Assembly (NCBI RefSeq): GCF_000012885.1
Contig: NC_007498.2
Coordinates: forward strand, 1,922,001-1,986,000
Direction: 5' to 3'
DNA length: 64,000 nt
Source: Syntrophotalea carbinolica DSM 2380
Lineage (GTDB): Bacteria > Desulfobacterota > Desulfuromonadia > Desulfuromonadales > Syntrophotaleaceae
Part shown: piece after piece, positions 44,073 through 54,642 of the stretch
Layout of the letters: each line of letters begins with the position of its first letter
Position numbering within the stretch: the first letter of the stretch is position 1
Position numbers and translations under genes: made by a program
Notes under the pieces: model-generated
Databases searched by the model: none
Seen by the model: only the letters and a program-made list of their open reading frames with translations
Told to the model about the DNA's origin: nothing

Positions 44073-45281
44073 CTAACGAACCGTACCGGCCAGTTGAAAA
44101 ATCGGCAAATAAATGGCAATCACTATGCCACCGATCACCAGACCGACAAAAAGCAGAATGAGCGGTTCGGCCAAAGCGGCCAAACGATCCAGCTTATGAT
44201 CAATTTCCGATTCATAATACTCGGCAACTTCCTCGAACATCAGGCCAAGCGTACCGGTTTTTTCACCAGTAGCGATCATGCGCACGGCGATCTGGGGAAA
44301 GCTGGCATGGCGCTCCAGGGCGTTGCCGAGGCTATCGCCCTCATTGACCGCGCCAATGACCTTGGTAACACCCTCTTGCAAAACGGTATTGTTAAGCACG
44401 CCGCCAGCCAATTGCATGGCCTCGATAAGGGGCAAGCCGCTGGACAAAATCGTTGCGGTGGTACGGGAAAAATTAACCAGACCATTGAGTCGATACAAAG
44501 TACCGAGCAAAGGAATCTTAAGGAAAAGTCGATCGATCCCCCTTTTGCCCATGGTCGTTTGCGAGTATCTCCTCAGCGCAACCATGCCGGACATGACCAG
44601 AACGAGCACGACGAACCAGCCGCGCGCAGCCAAATCGGCAAGACCCAGAACAAAACGGGTCAAAAACGGCAAGGATACTTGTGCATCGGCGTAGATTTGA
44701 ACGAAACTGGGGATCACGAAGAAAACCATAAACAGCAAAACGAGAATCGTCGCCGCTACGAGAACCAGGGGATAAAGTGCGGCGGATTTGAGACGATCCT
44801 TAACCTGAGCCATACGTTTCTGATAGCCGAGATATCGCGCTAACGTCTGAGGAAGATCACCGGTTTTCTCTCCAGATGCAACGGAAGCAACGTAAAGACC
44901 CGGAAAATATTCAGGGAATCCGGCAAAGGCTTCCGACAGGGAACGTCCCCCTTTTACAGAGGTGAAAACTTCGGTTAAAACGTTCTTGGTATTTGCGGAA
45001 TCCTGATCGTGAACAAGAGAAGCAAGTATCTGGAGGATAGGCATGCCCGATTTTAACAGAACGAGCATTTCCTGGTTGAAAAGCAAAAATCTATGGGCTG
45101 GCCAGCCTTTTTGACGATACTCGCTGAAATAGGTAAAGGAAAAAAAGGCACGCCGTATCTTGAAGACGCAACACCCTTCTTCTTCCAGACTTTCCTGGAG
45201 TTCAAAACGGTTACGGGCCCGACAATTACGAATGACGACCCGTCCGTCAGGAGTGCCTACCCTGCAAATAAACAGTGCCAT
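44073..45281 (-). CDS. gspF: GspF/PilC-family inner-membrane platform protein
   Basis: 402 residues with the two duplicated GspF domains (about 65-190 and 265-390) and three membrane segments (about 165-190, 215-240, 370-395). FNQEMLVLLKSGMPILQIL and SSGLPLIEAMQLAGGV are the paired domain signatures. First gene of the secretion cluster. ATG 45281 gives a GspF-like N-terminus; the ribosome-binding site is weak. Confidence 0.93.
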   Translation of the reverse strand: MALFICRVGTPDGRVVIRNCRARNRFELQESLEEEGCCVFKIRRAFFSFTYFSEYRQKGWPAHRFLLFNQEMLVLLKSGMPILQILASLVHDQDSANTKNVLTEVFTSVKGGRSLSEAFAGFPEYFPGLYVASVASGEKTGDLPQTLARYLGYQKRMAQVKDRLKSAALYPLVLVAATILVLLFMVFFVIPSFVQIYADAQVSLPFLTRFVLGLADLAARGWFVVLVLVMSGMVALRRYSQTTMGKRGIDRLFLKIPLLGTLYRLNGLVNFSRTTATILSSGLPLIEAMQLAGGVLNNTVLQEGVTKVIGAVNEGDSLGNALERHASFPQIAVRMIATGEKTGTLGLMFEEVAEYYESEIDHKLDRLAALAEPLILLFVGLVIGGIVIAIYLPIFQLAGTVR

Positions 45282-45340
45282 GATGTTAAAAATTGTACCA
45301 TAGCTTGCCGGGTATAAAATATCGGCCCACACAAAAAGAA

Positions 45341-45365
45341 AAGGCACCGCAATCTGCGGTGCCTT
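45341..45365 (-). terminator. Intrinsic terminator after the tRNA-Asp/Val array
   Basis: An 11-bp perfect stem (AAGGCACCGCA / TGCGGTGCCTT) with a 3-base loop and a T-rich minus-strand tail. It lies 15 bases past the last tRNA-Asp. Confidence 0.88.
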
Positions 45366-45380
45366 TTCTTTAAACTTTTA

Positions 45381-45457
45381 TGGCGGGGCTGACGGGACTC
45401 GAACCCGCGACCTCCGGCGTGACAGGCCGGCGTTGTAACCGACTCTACTACAGCCCC
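45381..45457 (-). tRNA. tRNA-Asp (GTC), copy 1
   Basis: 77 bases with encoded CCA; acceptor GGGGCTG/CAGCCCC, anticodon stem CCGGC/GCCGG with loop CTGTCAC gives GTC. Identical to the copies at 45639 and 45818. Confidence 0.95.
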
Positions 45458-45475
45458 CGATTTTGCGTCTTTAAA

Positions 45476-45551
45476 TGGTGGGCGAAACAGGGATCGAACC
45501 TGTGACCCTCGGCTTGTAAGGCCGATGCTCTCCCAGCTGAGCTATTCGCCC
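45476..45551 (-). tRNA. tRNA-Val (TAC), copy 1
   Basis: 76 bases with encoded CCA; acceptor GGGCGAA/TTCGCCC, anticodon stem TCGGC/GCCGA with loop CTTACAA gives TAC. Identical to the copy at 45734. Confidence 0.95.
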
Positions 45552-45558
45552 ATTTTTC

Positions 45559-45578
45559 AGTCCGGGAATCCCCGGACT
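45559..45578. repeat. Hairpin upstream of tRNA-Val copy 1
   Basis: AGTCCGGG (45559-45566) and CCCGGACT (45571-45578), perfect 8-bp stem, 4-base loop, no T run. Possibly a processing signal in the array transcript. Confidence 0.5.
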
Positions 45579-45604
45579 TTGACCTTCGGTGGTACAGTAA
45601 AAAA

Positions 45605-45623
45605 GCACCGCGGCCGGCGGTGC
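45605..45623 (-). terminator. Internal terminator within the tRNA array
   Basis: GCACCGC / GCGGTGC stem with a 5-base loop, followed on the minus strand by TTTTTT. Nearly the same stem as the final terminator at 45341-45365, which marks it as part of a duplicated unit. Confidence 0.75.
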
Positions 45624-45638
45624 CATTCACCTTTTCAA

Positions 45639-45715
45639 TGGCGGGGCTGACGGGACTCGAACCCGCGACCTCCGGCGTGACAGGCCGGCGTTGTAACCGA
45701 CTCTACTACAGCCCC
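45639..45715 (-). tRNA. tRNA-Asp (GTC), copy 2
   Basis: 77 bases, identical in sequence to copy 1, anticodon GTC, encoded CCA. Confidence 0.95.
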
Positions 45716-45733
45716 CGGTATTGCGTTTTTAAA

Positions 45734-45809
45734 TGGTGGGCGAAACAGGGATCGAACCTGTGACCCTCGGCTTGTAAGGCCGATGCTCTCCCAGCTGAGC
45801 TATTCGCCC
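45734..45809 (-). tRNA. tRNA-Val (TAC), copy 2
   Basis: 76 bases, identical to copy 1, anticodon TAC, encoded CCA. Confidence 0.95.
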
Positions 45810-45817
45810 GTGTATAA

Positions 45818-45894
45818 TGGCGGGGCTGACGGGACTCGAACCCGCGACCTCCGGCGTGACAGGCCGGCGTTGTAACCGACTCTACTACAGCCCC
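45818..45894 (-). tRNA. tRNA-Asp (GTC), copy 3
   Basis: 77 bases, identical to copies 1 and 2. First gene of the array in transcription order; only 8 bases separate it from tRNA-Val copy 2. Confidence 0.95.
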
Positions 45895-46002
45895 CGATTT
45901 TGTGCATTAAAATAGGAAACGTTCGTAGCCCGAAGACAAATGGACAATTTTCAGACACGTTTGTTTCCCGCTTTAATCTTCAATCAGTTTGTGGCAACCC
46001 TA

Positions 46003-46275
46003 TTAGTTAACAGAGTCTTTCAGTGCCTTGCCAGGCTTGAACTTAGGAACCTTAGCGGCAGGGATATTCATCTTTTCGCCGGTTTGAGGATTCTGCCCTA
46101 CACGAGCAGCTCGTTCACCGACGCTGAAGGTGCCAAATCCGACCAGCGCTACTTTTTCTCCGGCTTTCAGAGCTTCAGTAATAACATCGGTAAATGCCTT
46201 GATGGCTTTTTCGGTTTCGGCTTTGCTAAGCCCTGCTTTCTCAGCCATTGCATTGACAAGATCGGCTTTGGTCAC
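46003..46275 (-). CDS. hup: DNA-binding protein HU
   Basis: 90 residues, complete HU fold: dimerising helices ([19 protein letters not shown]) and the arm with [18 protein letters not shown] and the conserved NPQTGE. HU binds and bends DNA and organises the nucleoid. Start is GTG 46275 with GGAGG 6 bases upstream. It has its own promoter at 46327-46356 and lies downstream of lon, as in many proteobacteria. Confidence 0.97.
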   Translation of the reverse strand: MTKADLVNAMAEKAGLSKAETEKAIKAFTDVITEALKAGEKVALVGFGTFSVGERAARVGQNPQTGEKMNIPAAKVPKFKPGKALKDSVN

Positions 46276-46326
46276 AATATACCTCCACTTTTGATTGAAA
46301 GATTTGGTGCCGCTGAAAGTGCGATA

Positions 46327-46356
46327 CTTATATCAGAACTCGAAAAAGAGTGTCAA
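46327..46356 (-). promoter_or_regulatory. Promoter of hup
   Basis: On the minus strand TTGACA (46351-46356), 18-base spacer, TATAAG (46327-46332), in the 102-base gap between lon and hup. Confidence 0.65.
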
Positions 46357-46377
46357 GCAATTATTTGCACTTTTCCA

Positions 46378-48783
46378 CTAATGACATACGGGGCCATCGG
46401 TGCCGAGACTCTGGTCTTTTACGGTTGAAGTCGACGCCAATGGCGAAGACATTTTAAGCCCCTGTTCGAGAACCTCATCCATATGAGATACCGGCAAAAC
46501 CTCGAGAGCTGAAAGAATAGTTTCAGGCACGTCTTCAAGGTTCTTTTTGTTCTCCGCCGGTATGAGGACACGGGTGATCCCTGCCCTTTTGGCGGCAAGA
46601 AGCTTCTCTTTAAGGCCGCCGATGGGCAGGACTCTGCCTCTCAAGGTAATTTCGCCGGTCATGGCAAGATTGCGATCGACTTCACGCCCGGTCAAAGCCG
46701 ACGCAAGCGCAGTAGCCATCGTTATACCTGCGGAAGGCCCGTCTTTGGGAATGGCACCTTCAGGCACATGAATATGTATGTCGATTTTATGATAAAAATC
46801 TTTTTCCAGTTGTAGCTCTTCCCAGCGAGATCGGATATAACTCAGGGCCGCCTTGGCGGATTCCTGCATGACTTCACCCAATTTACCGGTAACCGTAAGC
46901 TTGCCGTGTCCAGGCAGGATACTGGTTTCTATAGTGAGAAGCTCTCCTCCCACTTCAGTCCAGGCCAACCCGGTAGCCATGCCGACGCAGCTGTCTTCTT
47001 CCTTGATTCCATGCTCGTAGCGCGGAACCCCCAGAAACTCCTTAACAGCATCGGCGTCGAGGTTAAATTCCACCTTTTTACCTTTGGAAAGAACCACTTG
47101 CCGGGCAACCTTACGGCAGATATTCGCAATTTCGCGTTCAAGGTTACGTACCCCTGCTTCACGCGTATAACTACGAATAATGGCATAGATAGCACTATCC
47201 TGGAAATTCAGCCCCTTGGCGTTGAGCCCATGGGCCTTAATCTGTTTTTCAACAAGATATTTTTGGGCGATATTGACCTTTTCGTCCTCGGTGTAACCCT
47301 CGATGCGGATGACTTCCATGCGATCGAGCAGCGGCCGCGCGATGCTGTGCATGCTATTGGCAGTGGCGATAAACATAACGTCGGACAGATCGTATTCGAC
47401 CTCCATGTAATGATCGCCGAAGGTACCGTTCTGCTCCGGATCGAGAACTTCAAGCAACGCCGAAGAGGGATCCCCCCTGAAATCGCTGCTCACCTTATCG
47501 ATTTCATCAAGTAGAAACACCGGGTTTTTCACTGCAACCTTGCGCATATTCTGCACAATCTTGCCGGGCATGGCACCGATATAAGTCCGCCTATGGCCGC
47601 GGATTTCGGCTTCATCCCGCAAACCGCCAAGACTGATGCGCGCGAATTTGCGACCCAGGGCACGGGCAATGGATTTCCCCAGAGACGTTTTGCCGACCCC
47701 GGGCGGGCCGACAAGGCAAAGAATCGGGCCCTTGATTTTTTTGACCAGAGCCTGAACGGCAAGATATTCCAGGATCCGCTCTTTAACCTTCTCGAGCCCG
47801 TAATGGTCGGCTTCGAGAATTTTCTCAGCGTAAACCATGTCGCGACGATCCCGGGTTTTCTTTTTCCAGGGGACAGACGCCAACCAGTCCACGTAATTCC
47901 TGACCACCGTGGCCTCAGCGGAGGTCGGCGACATCATGCGCAGTTTGCGCAGCTCCGCCATAGCACGTTCCTGCGCATCTTTGGTCATGGAAGCTTGCTG
48001 AATCCGGTCCTCGAGTTCTTTCAACTCGATTTTGAATTCGTCGCTTTCGCCAAGCTCTTTCTGGATGGCCCGCATTTGCTCGTTAAGATAGTACTCTTTT
48101 TGGCTGCGTTCCATCTGCCCCTTGACCCGTGAACGGATTTTTTTCTCGATTTCGAGAATCTCGACTTCACGGGCAAGTAGGGTGATAAGACGTTCCAGAC
48201 GTTCAATGGGGTCTACCAGAGCCAAAAGCTCCTGTTTTTCGTCCACCCGCAAACTCAAGTGAGCAGCCACCGTATCGGATAAACGTCCCGGAGCCTGGGT
48301 GGCGGAAACCGAAGCGGCAACCTCAGCGGGGATCTTCTTGCTCAGGGAAACATAGGTCTCGAAAAGCTCACAAACGCTGCGAAGCAACGCTTCAAGTTCG
48401 GCATTTTCGACCACCTCGGCATCCGAGAGTTCGGTAAATTCTACCCGAATGCACTCGTCCGCCGATGCCCAATGATCTATCCGACCGCGGCTTTGGCCCT
48501 CGACAAGCACCTTGAGGGTTCCATCCGGCAATTTAAGCAGTTGGACGATATTAGCGAGGGTTCCGATTTCATAAACATCATCGAGGGAGGGCTCGTCTAC
48601 CTGAGGATCCTCCTGGGTAGCTAAAAAGATGAGTTTTTCACCTTCCATGGCCTCTTCCAGAGCGCGAATGGATTTGTCGCGCGCAACAAAAAGGGGCGTT
48701 ACCATGAAAGGGAAAATGACAATATCGCGCAAAGGCAGCAACGGTACTCCGTTGCTGCCTGTGTTAGTTTCCTGCATAGTCAT
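46378..48783 (-). CDS. lon: ATP-dependent protease Lon
   Basis: 801 residues, usual LonA length. N-terminal substrate domain (about 12-205), coiled coil, AAA+ module with Walker [14 protein letters not shown] (about 355-367) and Walker [11 protein letters not shown], then the protease domain with catalytic Ser in [15 protein letters not shown] (about 675-689) and the Lys in [13 protein letters not shown]. It degrades misfolded and regulatory proteins. Two in-frame ATG codons (48783, 48777) are possible starts. It follows clpX by 39 bases. Confidence 0.96.
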   Translation of the reverse strand: MTMQETNTGSNGVPLLPLRDIVIFPFMVTPLFVARDKSIRALEEAMEGEKLIFLATQEDPQVDEPSLDDVYEIGTLANIVQLLKLPDGTLKVLVEGQSRGRIDHWASADECIRVEFTELSDAEVVENAELEALLRSVCELFETYVSLSKKIPAEVAASVSATQAPGRLSDTVAAHLSLRVDEKQELLALVDPIERLERLITLLAREVEILEIEKKIRSRVKGQMERSQKEYYLNEQMRAIQKELGESDEFKIELKELEDRIQQASMTKDAQERAMAELRKLRMMSPTSAEATVVRNYVDWLASVPWKKKTRDRRDMVYAEKILEADHYGLEKVKERILEYLAVQALVKKIKGPILCLVGPPGVGKTSLGKSIARALGRKFARISLGGLRDEAEIRGHRRTYIGAMPGKIVQNMRKVAVKNPVFLLDEIDKVSSDFRGDPSSALLEVLDPEQNGTFGDHYMEVEYDLSDVMFIATANSMHSIARPLLDRMEVIRIEGYTEDEKVNIAQKYLVEKQIKAHGLNAKGLNFQDSAIYAIIRSYTREAGVRNLEREIANICRKVARQVVLSKGKKVEFNLDADAVKEFLGVPRYEHGIKEEDSCVGMATGLAWTEVGGELLTIETSILPGHGKLTVTGKLGEVMQESAKAALSYIRSRWEELQLEKDFYHKIDIHIHVPEGAIPKDGPSAGITMATALASALTGREVDRNLAMTGEITLRGRVLPIGGLKEKLLAAKRAGITRVLIPAENKKNLEDVPETILSALEVLPVSHMDEVLEQGLKMSSPLASTSTVKDQSLGTDGPVCH

Positions 48784-48822
48784 TATGATTCAATACTTCC
48801 CGGCAATCGGACCATGCTCGAT

Positions 48823-50073
<1,251 letters not shown>

Positions 50074-50096
50074 AAAAATCCTCCGTGCTAAAAAGC

Positions 50097-50681
50097 TTAG
50101 ACTTTCCTTTTAACGATATCGTCAACAATACCATACTTTTTAGCTTCCTCGCTACCCATGAAGAAATCTCGTTCGGTATCGGTAGCGATTTTCTCTAAAG
50201 TCTGCCCGGTGTGCGAAGCCAATACACCGTTGAGCGTTTCACGCAGACGAAGAATTTCCTGGGCATGAATATTGATATCCGTCGCCTGCCCCTGGAAACC
50301 ACCCCAGGGCTGGTGAATCATGATACGGGCGTGAGGCAGTGCAAAACGTTTCCCCTCACCCCCGGCAGCCAGCAATACGGCACCCATGCTAGCGGCTTGC
50401 CCAACGCAGAGCGTGGACACCGGACAGCGCACATATTGCATAGTATCGTAAATGGCCATCCCCGCTGTCACCACTCCGCCGGGCGAGTTGATGTAGAGAA
50501 AAATCTCCTTTTCAGGATCCTCGGACTCAAGAAACAGCATTTGAGCAATGATCAGATTGGCAACCTGATCATCAACGGCTCCGCCCAAAAAGATAATGCG
50601 GTCCTTGAGCAGGCGCGAAAAAATATCGTAAGCTCGTTCGCCTCTGCCAGTTTGCTCAACAACCATGGGGATAAGACTCAT
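50097..50681 (-). CDS. clpP: ATP-dependent Clp protease proteolytic subunit
   Basis: 194 residues. Catalytic Ser in [14 protein letters not shown] (about 98), His in MIHQPWGG (about 123), Asp in [12 protein letters not shown] (about 172). Forms the tetradecameric chamber used by ClpX. Starts 4 bases after the tig stop. Confidence 0.97.
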   Translation of the reverse strand: MSLIPMVVEQTGRGERAYDIFSRLLKDRIIFLGGAVDDQVANLIIAQMLFLESEDPEKEIFLYINSPGGVVTAGMAIYDTMQYVRCPVSTLCVGQAASMGAVLLAAGGEGKRFALPHARIMIHQPWGGFQGQATDINIHAQEILRLRETLNGVLASHTGQTLEKIATDTERDFFMGSEEAKKYGIVDDIVKRKV

Positions 50682-50685
50682 AAGA

Positions 50686-52005
50686 TCACTCCTCCGTCAT
50701 TTTGGCATTTTCAAGAGCTTCCTTGTCGACCATTTCGATCTTGGCTTTTCCTGTCAGGAAGGCCACGACTTTTTCTTCAGCCATCTGAGAAACCAGTCCG
50801 CGGCGGCTTTCGTCGTTGCTGTAATAATTCATGACAGCTTCTTTGGGAGCGCCACTGGTCTCTACGATTTCCTCGAGTTTATCTTTGATTTCGTCTTCTT
50901 CGACCTTGAGGTTTTCCTGCAGTGCGATCGCTTCCAGAATCAGGCTCGCCTTGACTTGCTTGGCGGCAACCTCGCGATAAATCTGCCTGAAGGATTCGGC
51001 GTTGATGCCCATATCCTCAAGGCGCATGCCCTGGGCCTGCATCCGATTCTGCAGGTTTTTCAGCATGTAGTCGATCTGCGAATCGATCATACCCTCCGGC
51101 ACTTCAAACTCATTGGCTTCAATCAGGGCATCGGTCATACGCTCGCGAAAATCCTTCTCGATGCGATCGCGCTCCTGCCCTTCAATGGACTCACGAATCT
51201 TGATTTTAAGATCCTCGACAGATTCCAGCCCGGCTTCCTTGGCGAATTCTTCGTCCAACGCCGGCAACACACGTTCTTTGATCTGATTCAGGCGAACCTT
51301 GAACACGGCAGGCTTACCGGCCAGTTCCTCGTTGCCATAATCTTCGGGGAAGGCAACCTCGATATCTTTATCCTGCCCACATTCCATCCCGACAACCTGG
51401 TCTTCGAAACCAGGGATAAAGCTATTGGAACCGAGTTCGAGTTCGTGCCCTTCAGCTTTGCCACCGGCAAACGCTTCGCCATCTACAAAACCTTCAAAAT
51501 CGATGACGGCAATATCTCCCGCCTGGGCCACTTCACGCTCGGACACTTCCACCTTGGCCCGGCTTTTAAGCATATCCTGCAGACGATCCTCGACATCCTG
51601 GTCTTCAACGGCAAAATTTTCCTTTTTAAGGTCAAGACCTATATAGTCTTTTGCCTCCACGTCGGGACGAACTTCCACTTCGGCCTCGTAGGTAAAGGCC
51701 TGACCGGGCTTCAATGGACCGTTATCTACAACTTCCGGTGCGGAAACGGCATTAATTTTTTCGTCTACAAGGGCTTTAAAAAAGGTCTCATTCACCAACC
51801 GTTCAAAAACCTGCCCTTCAACGTGTCCGGCGTACTGACGCTCAAGAACGCTCCGAGGCACTTTACCTTTGCGGAACCCGGGAATCTTGGCGGTTTTGGA
51901 CAACTTTTTGTATTCGTTGCTGAACTCGGTATCAACAGCTTCGACAGAAATTTCAAAAGACAGCTTCTTTTTAATGCTGCTGATATCTTCAACTTTAACG
52001 TTCAT
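50686..52005 (-). CDS. tig: Trigger factor (ribosome-associated chaperone/prolyl isomerase)
   Basis: 439 residues. Ribosome-binding domain with the signature PGFRKGKVP (about 42-50; family G-F-R-x-G-x-x-P), a PPIase domain (about 155-235, [17 protein letters not shown]) and the C-terminal chaperone domain. First gene of tig-clpP-clpX-lon-hup. An antisense frame of 447 codons spans the gene but is a codon-usage shadow. Confidence 0.96.
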   Translation of the reverse strand: MNVKVEDISSIKKKLSFEISVEAVDTEFSNEYKKLSKTAKIPGFRKGKVPRSVLERQYAGHVEGQVFERLVNETFFKALVDEKINAVSAPEVVDNGPLKPGQAFTYEAEVEVRPDVEAKDYIGLDLKKENFAVEDQDVEDRLQDMLKSRAKVEVSEREVAQAGDIAVIDFEGFVDGEAFAGGKAEGHELELGSNSFIPGFEDQVVGMECGQDKDIEVAFPEDYGNEELAGKPAVFKVRLNQIKERVLPALDEEFAKEAGLESVEDLKIKIRESIEGQERDRIEKDFRERMTDALIEANEFEVPEGMIDSQIDYMLKNLQNRMQAQGMRLEDMGINAESFRQIYREVAAKQVKASLILEAIALQENLKVEEDEIKDKLEEIVETSGAPKEAVMNYYSNDESRRGLVSQMAEEKVVAFLTGKAKIEMVDKEALENAKMTEE

Positions 52006-52070
52006 TGATTGTCACCTCACTGAAAATAAGACTTATTGTAATTTATAAGTGCCGGACATCTGACGCAAAG

Positions 52071-52090
52071 TCGCACAGCGACATGTGCGA
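52071..52090. repeat. Inverted repeat upstream of tig
   Basis: TCGCAC (52071-52076) and GTGCGA (52085-52090) in the tRNA-Leu/tig gap, 8-base loop, no T run. Could be the end of the tRNA transcript or a leader structure of tig. Confidence 0.4.
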
Positions 52091-52134
52091 TTCCCGCCCC
52101 GCTAGATTCATATAGGGGGCGGTTCCGGAGTGAA

Positions 52135-52217
52135 TGGTGCGAGAGGGGGGAGTCGAACCCCCACGGTTGCCCGCTGGATCCTAAATCCAGTGCGTCTGCC
52201 AATTCCGCCACTCTCGC
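52135..52217 (-). tRNA. tRNA-Leu (anticodon TAG)
   Basis: 83 bases, class II with a long variable arm, encoded CCA. Acceptor GCGAGAG/CTCTCGC. Anticodon stem CTGGA/TCCAG with loop TTTAGGA gives TAG. Confidence 0.95.
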
Positions 52218-52301
52218 AATAAAGGATAAGTACAGTTATGCCGCAAAGCCGACCGCCCTACAGAGGTCAACTTAATATATATGCGGTCATTAAAACAAAA
52301 A

Positions 52302-52368
52302 GCCCGTCAGTCGTCAACCGGGCCGGAAACCTATCAAGGTTCGGCGCCATGGTCTACGGTAGACGGGC
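52302..52368 (-). other. Structured element between tRNA-His and tRNA-Leu, terminator-like
   Basis: GCCCGTC (52302-52308) pairs with GACGGGC (52362-52368), followed on the minus strand by GCTTTTTG. Inside is a second hairpin (GCCGGAAACCT with AGGTTCGGC, one bulge). It may terminate the tRNA-His transcript; two nested stems are more than a plain terminator needs. Confidence 0.55.
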
Positions 52369-52380
52369 GTAGTAGATAAA

Positions 52381-52457
52381 TGGGGTGAGTGAAGGGGTTC
52401 GAACCCTCGACAACTGGAGCCACAATCCAGTGCTCTACCAACTGAGCTACACCCACC
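52381..52457 (-). tRNA. tRNA-His (anticodon GTG)
   Basis: 77 bases including the encoded G at -1 (52457) characteristic of tRNA-His and discriminator C. Acceptor GTGGGTG/CACTCAC (one G-U). Anticodon loop TTGTGGC gives GTG. Encoded CCA. Confidence 0.95.
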
Positions 52458-52471
52458 ATGAAAGCGGCGGC

Positions 52472-52501
52472 ATTTTACTTAACCGTCACATTGTTTGTCA
52501 A
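52472..52501 (-). promoter_or_regulatory. Promoter of tRNA-His
   Basis: On the minus strand TTGACA (52496-52501), 18-base spacer, TAAAAT (52472-52477), 14 bases before the tRNA. Confidence 0.65.
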
Positions 52502-52957
52502 TCTTTTTTTCCGTTCCAACCCTGGCTTAAGGCCCCGCCGTTTCCTTAGATCCAGCCTGGCGGAAATCCAACTCTTTTGTCACCACATCACGTGGCGCCA
52601 CGATCAGAGGACAGGAATATATCCAACGAAGTCCGGCAAGTCAACAAAAAACATACAGACAAATCGACCCGTCAGCTCACCTTTGTTGCACCGCCCCCCT
52701 ACACGCCCCGCAAACGCCCAGATAAACGGCTTTGCCGACCCCGGATCCGCACAACCTTCTTATCATCCGTACAAGCCAAACCGCGAAGGCAGAGGGACAC
52801 CTGGAAGAACCATTCTCATTTAAAAATTCAGCAGCATCTGCGGCAGCGACAACCCGGCCTGGCGAAACACGACCTTAAACAGGAGAATTTCCTTGATAAT
52901 ATCGGTACCGGTTCCTATAATTCACCATTTACAGCTAACCCATGGGTAGGAAACGGG
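52502..52957. other. Gene-free interval before tmk
   Basis: About 450 bases without a convincing gene. The frame leading into tmk (from 52577) is open but its translation is not protein-like and thymidylate kinases do not carry such an extension. It should hold the promoter of the tmk-holB-ricT-metG group; none stood out. Confidence 0.55.
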
Positions 52958-53608
52958 ATGTCCTTTTTCATAAGCCTTGAAGGCATTGAAGGAAGCGGAA
53001 AAACTACGCAGATCAAACGCTTGGCCGACCGGCTTGAAAGCCTGGGCCATGCGGTACTGATCACGCGCGAACCCGGCGGCTGCCCTATCGCGGATCAGAT
53101 CCGACAGATTCTGCTTCATCCCGATAACGGCCACCTGGACCCGAAAGCCGAATTGCTTCTATACGCCGCGGCACGTGCACAACATGTGGCCGAGGTTATT
53201 CGCCCTGCCCTGGACCAAGGCAAGATCGTTCTGTGCGACCGTTATTGCGATGCAACACTCGCCTATCAGGGGTACGCCCGTGGCCTGGATCTGCCTATGG
53301 TCAAACAGCTCAACGAGCTGGCCGCCGGGAATTGCCGGCCTCACTTGACTTTGTTGCTGGACATGCCCCACGACCGTGGCCTGCTACGTGCCCGCAGCCG
53401 GAATGCCCTGGGCGCAGGACCTGAAGAAGGACGCTTCGAGCAGGAATCCCTGGCTTTTCACAACAAAGTGCGCCAGGGTTATCTCGACCTGGCCCGCCAG
53501 GAACCGCAGCGCATCAAAGTTGTCGATGCCAATGGTACTCTCGACGAGGTGTGCCACCGTATCTGGCTCACAACCTCCAACGCGCTCAACCTCCCGGGGG
53601 GAATGTAA
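52958..53608 (+). CDS. tmk: Thymidylate kinase
   Basis: 216 residues. P-loop LEGIEGSGKTTQIKRL (about 7-22), DR-motif ITREPGGCPIADQIR (about 40-54), and CDRYCDATLAYQGYARG (about 94-110). Phosphorylates dTMP to dTDP. ATG 52958 has AGGA 7 bases upstream. Its stop overlaps the holB start by one base. Confidence 0.96.
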   Translation: MSFFISLEGIEGSGKTTQIKRLADRLESLGHAVLITREPGGCPIADQIRQILLHPDNGHLDPKAELLLYAAARAQHVAEVIRPALDQGKIVLCDRYCDATLAYQGYARGLDLPMVKQLNELAAGNCRPHLTLLLDMPHDRGLLRARSRNALGAGPEEGRFEQESLAFHNKVRQGYLDLARQEPQRIKVVDANGTLDEVCHRIWLTTSNALNLPGGM

Positions 53609-54573
53609 TGTTTTCCCGAGTGCTTGGGCATCAAAGACAAAAAGACCTGCTGGAAAAGGCGGTATCCTCCAAACGCCTGCCCCACGCCTACCTTTTCGAA
53701 GGGCCCGAAGGTATCGGCAAACGCCTGGTCGCACTGGCACTGACCAAGATACTGTTTTGCGCCAACGGCAACAGTTGTGGAGATTGTCCCGCCTGCCACA
53801 AAGTTGACCATCACAATCATCCGGACCTGCATCAGCTCGGTCCGGATGGTAGCTCTATCAAGATAGAACAGATACGGGCGCTTCAAAAAGAGCTCTCTTA
53901 CCGTCCCCTTGAAGCCCCCTATAAAGTAAGCATTATCGATGGCGCGGAAAAAATGAACCCGGCAGCTGCCAATGCTTTACTGAAAACCCTCGAAGAGCCG
54001 CGAAGTCAGACCCTGTTGATCCTTCTCACGCCGGCTCCCGACGCTGTCCTGCCAACCATTCGGTCGCGCTGTCAGCGACTGCCGTTCTCCCGCATCCCTC
54101 GGGAGCGCCTGCAGGAAGTGTTGGTCGAACAGTTGAATATTGAAGATGCCCAAGCGCACATTCTCGCCACCTTATCCGAGGGCAGCTTCAAAAAGGCCCT
54201 GGGGAAGGACAGGGAGTTGTATCTGCAACGCCGGAAGGAACTGCTGAAGAACCTGACCGCTCTGAGTTCGGGAAGCATCATCCCCCTGTTAAACCTGGCG
54301 CAGAAATTCGCCGAGGAAAAAGACCTGCTGTTCGACATCCTGGAGATCATCCAGGCTTTCTATAGGGATCTGCTGCTACTCCAGCATGGTCGCCCCATGG
54401 ATGATCTGGTCAATGTCGACATGCTTGAAACCCTGCAATCCGTATCCCGCAGGGAAAACGTTTCATCTTTGCTGGGTAAACTCGATGCCCTCATGACTTC
54501 ACGGCGACACCTTGAAAGAAATGTCAACCGCCAACTGGCTATGGAAGTCCTGCTGTTGCGGCTTGTCGCCTGA
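53608..54573 (+). CDS. holB: DNA polymerase III delta' subunit
   Basis: 321 residues. Clamp-loader AAA+ fold: Walker A-like GPEGIGKRLVALALTK (about 32-47), four-Cys zinc module CANGNSCGDCPACHK (about 53-67), and KTLEEPRSQTLLILLT with the SRC motif IRSRCQRLPF. It is part of the clamp loader that places the sliding clamp. Start taTG overlaps the tmk stop (TAATG). Confidence 0.94.
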   Translation: MFSRVLGHQRQKDLLEKAVSSKRLPHAYLFEGPEGIGKRLVALALTKILFCANGNSCGDCPACHKVDHHNHPDLHQLGPDGSSIKIEQIRALQKELSYRPLEAPYKVSIIDGAEKMNPAAANALLKTLEEPRSQTLLILLTPAPDAVLPTIRSRCQRLPFSRIPRERLQEVLVEQLNIEDAQAHILATLSEGSFKKALGKDRELYLQRRKELLKNLTALSSGSIIPLLNLAQKFAEEKDLLFDILEIIQAFYRDLLLLQHGRPMDDLVNVDMLETLQSVSRRENVSSLLGKLDALMTSRRHLERNVNRQLAMEVLLLRLVA

Positions 54574-54642
54574 TCTTCATACAACCTTATCGACACGCTT
54601 CGCCAGGCGAAGCGGTGTCGCTTACTCAATTTGACAGGATTT

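Noticed and set aside
45381-45894. CRISPR array or mobile-element repeat
   Set aside because: The regular repeats are tRNA-Asp and tRNA-Val genes.
50665-52008. 447-codon plus-strand frame covering the whole of tig
   Set aside because: Antisense shadow of a firmly identified gene; composition follows from tig codon usage and it has no family motif.
52021-52090. GEMM-like GACGCAAAG stretch upstream of tig
   Set aside because: On the strand opposite to tig and without the partner helices.
52302-52368. c-di-GMP-I (GEMM) riboswitch
   Set aside because: A few short stretches look similar, but the order of conserved blocks does not fit on either strand.
52577-52957. In-frame extension in front of tmk
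   Set aside because: Translation is Arg/Pro-rich and unlike any kinase; a good start with a ribosome-binding site lies at 52958.
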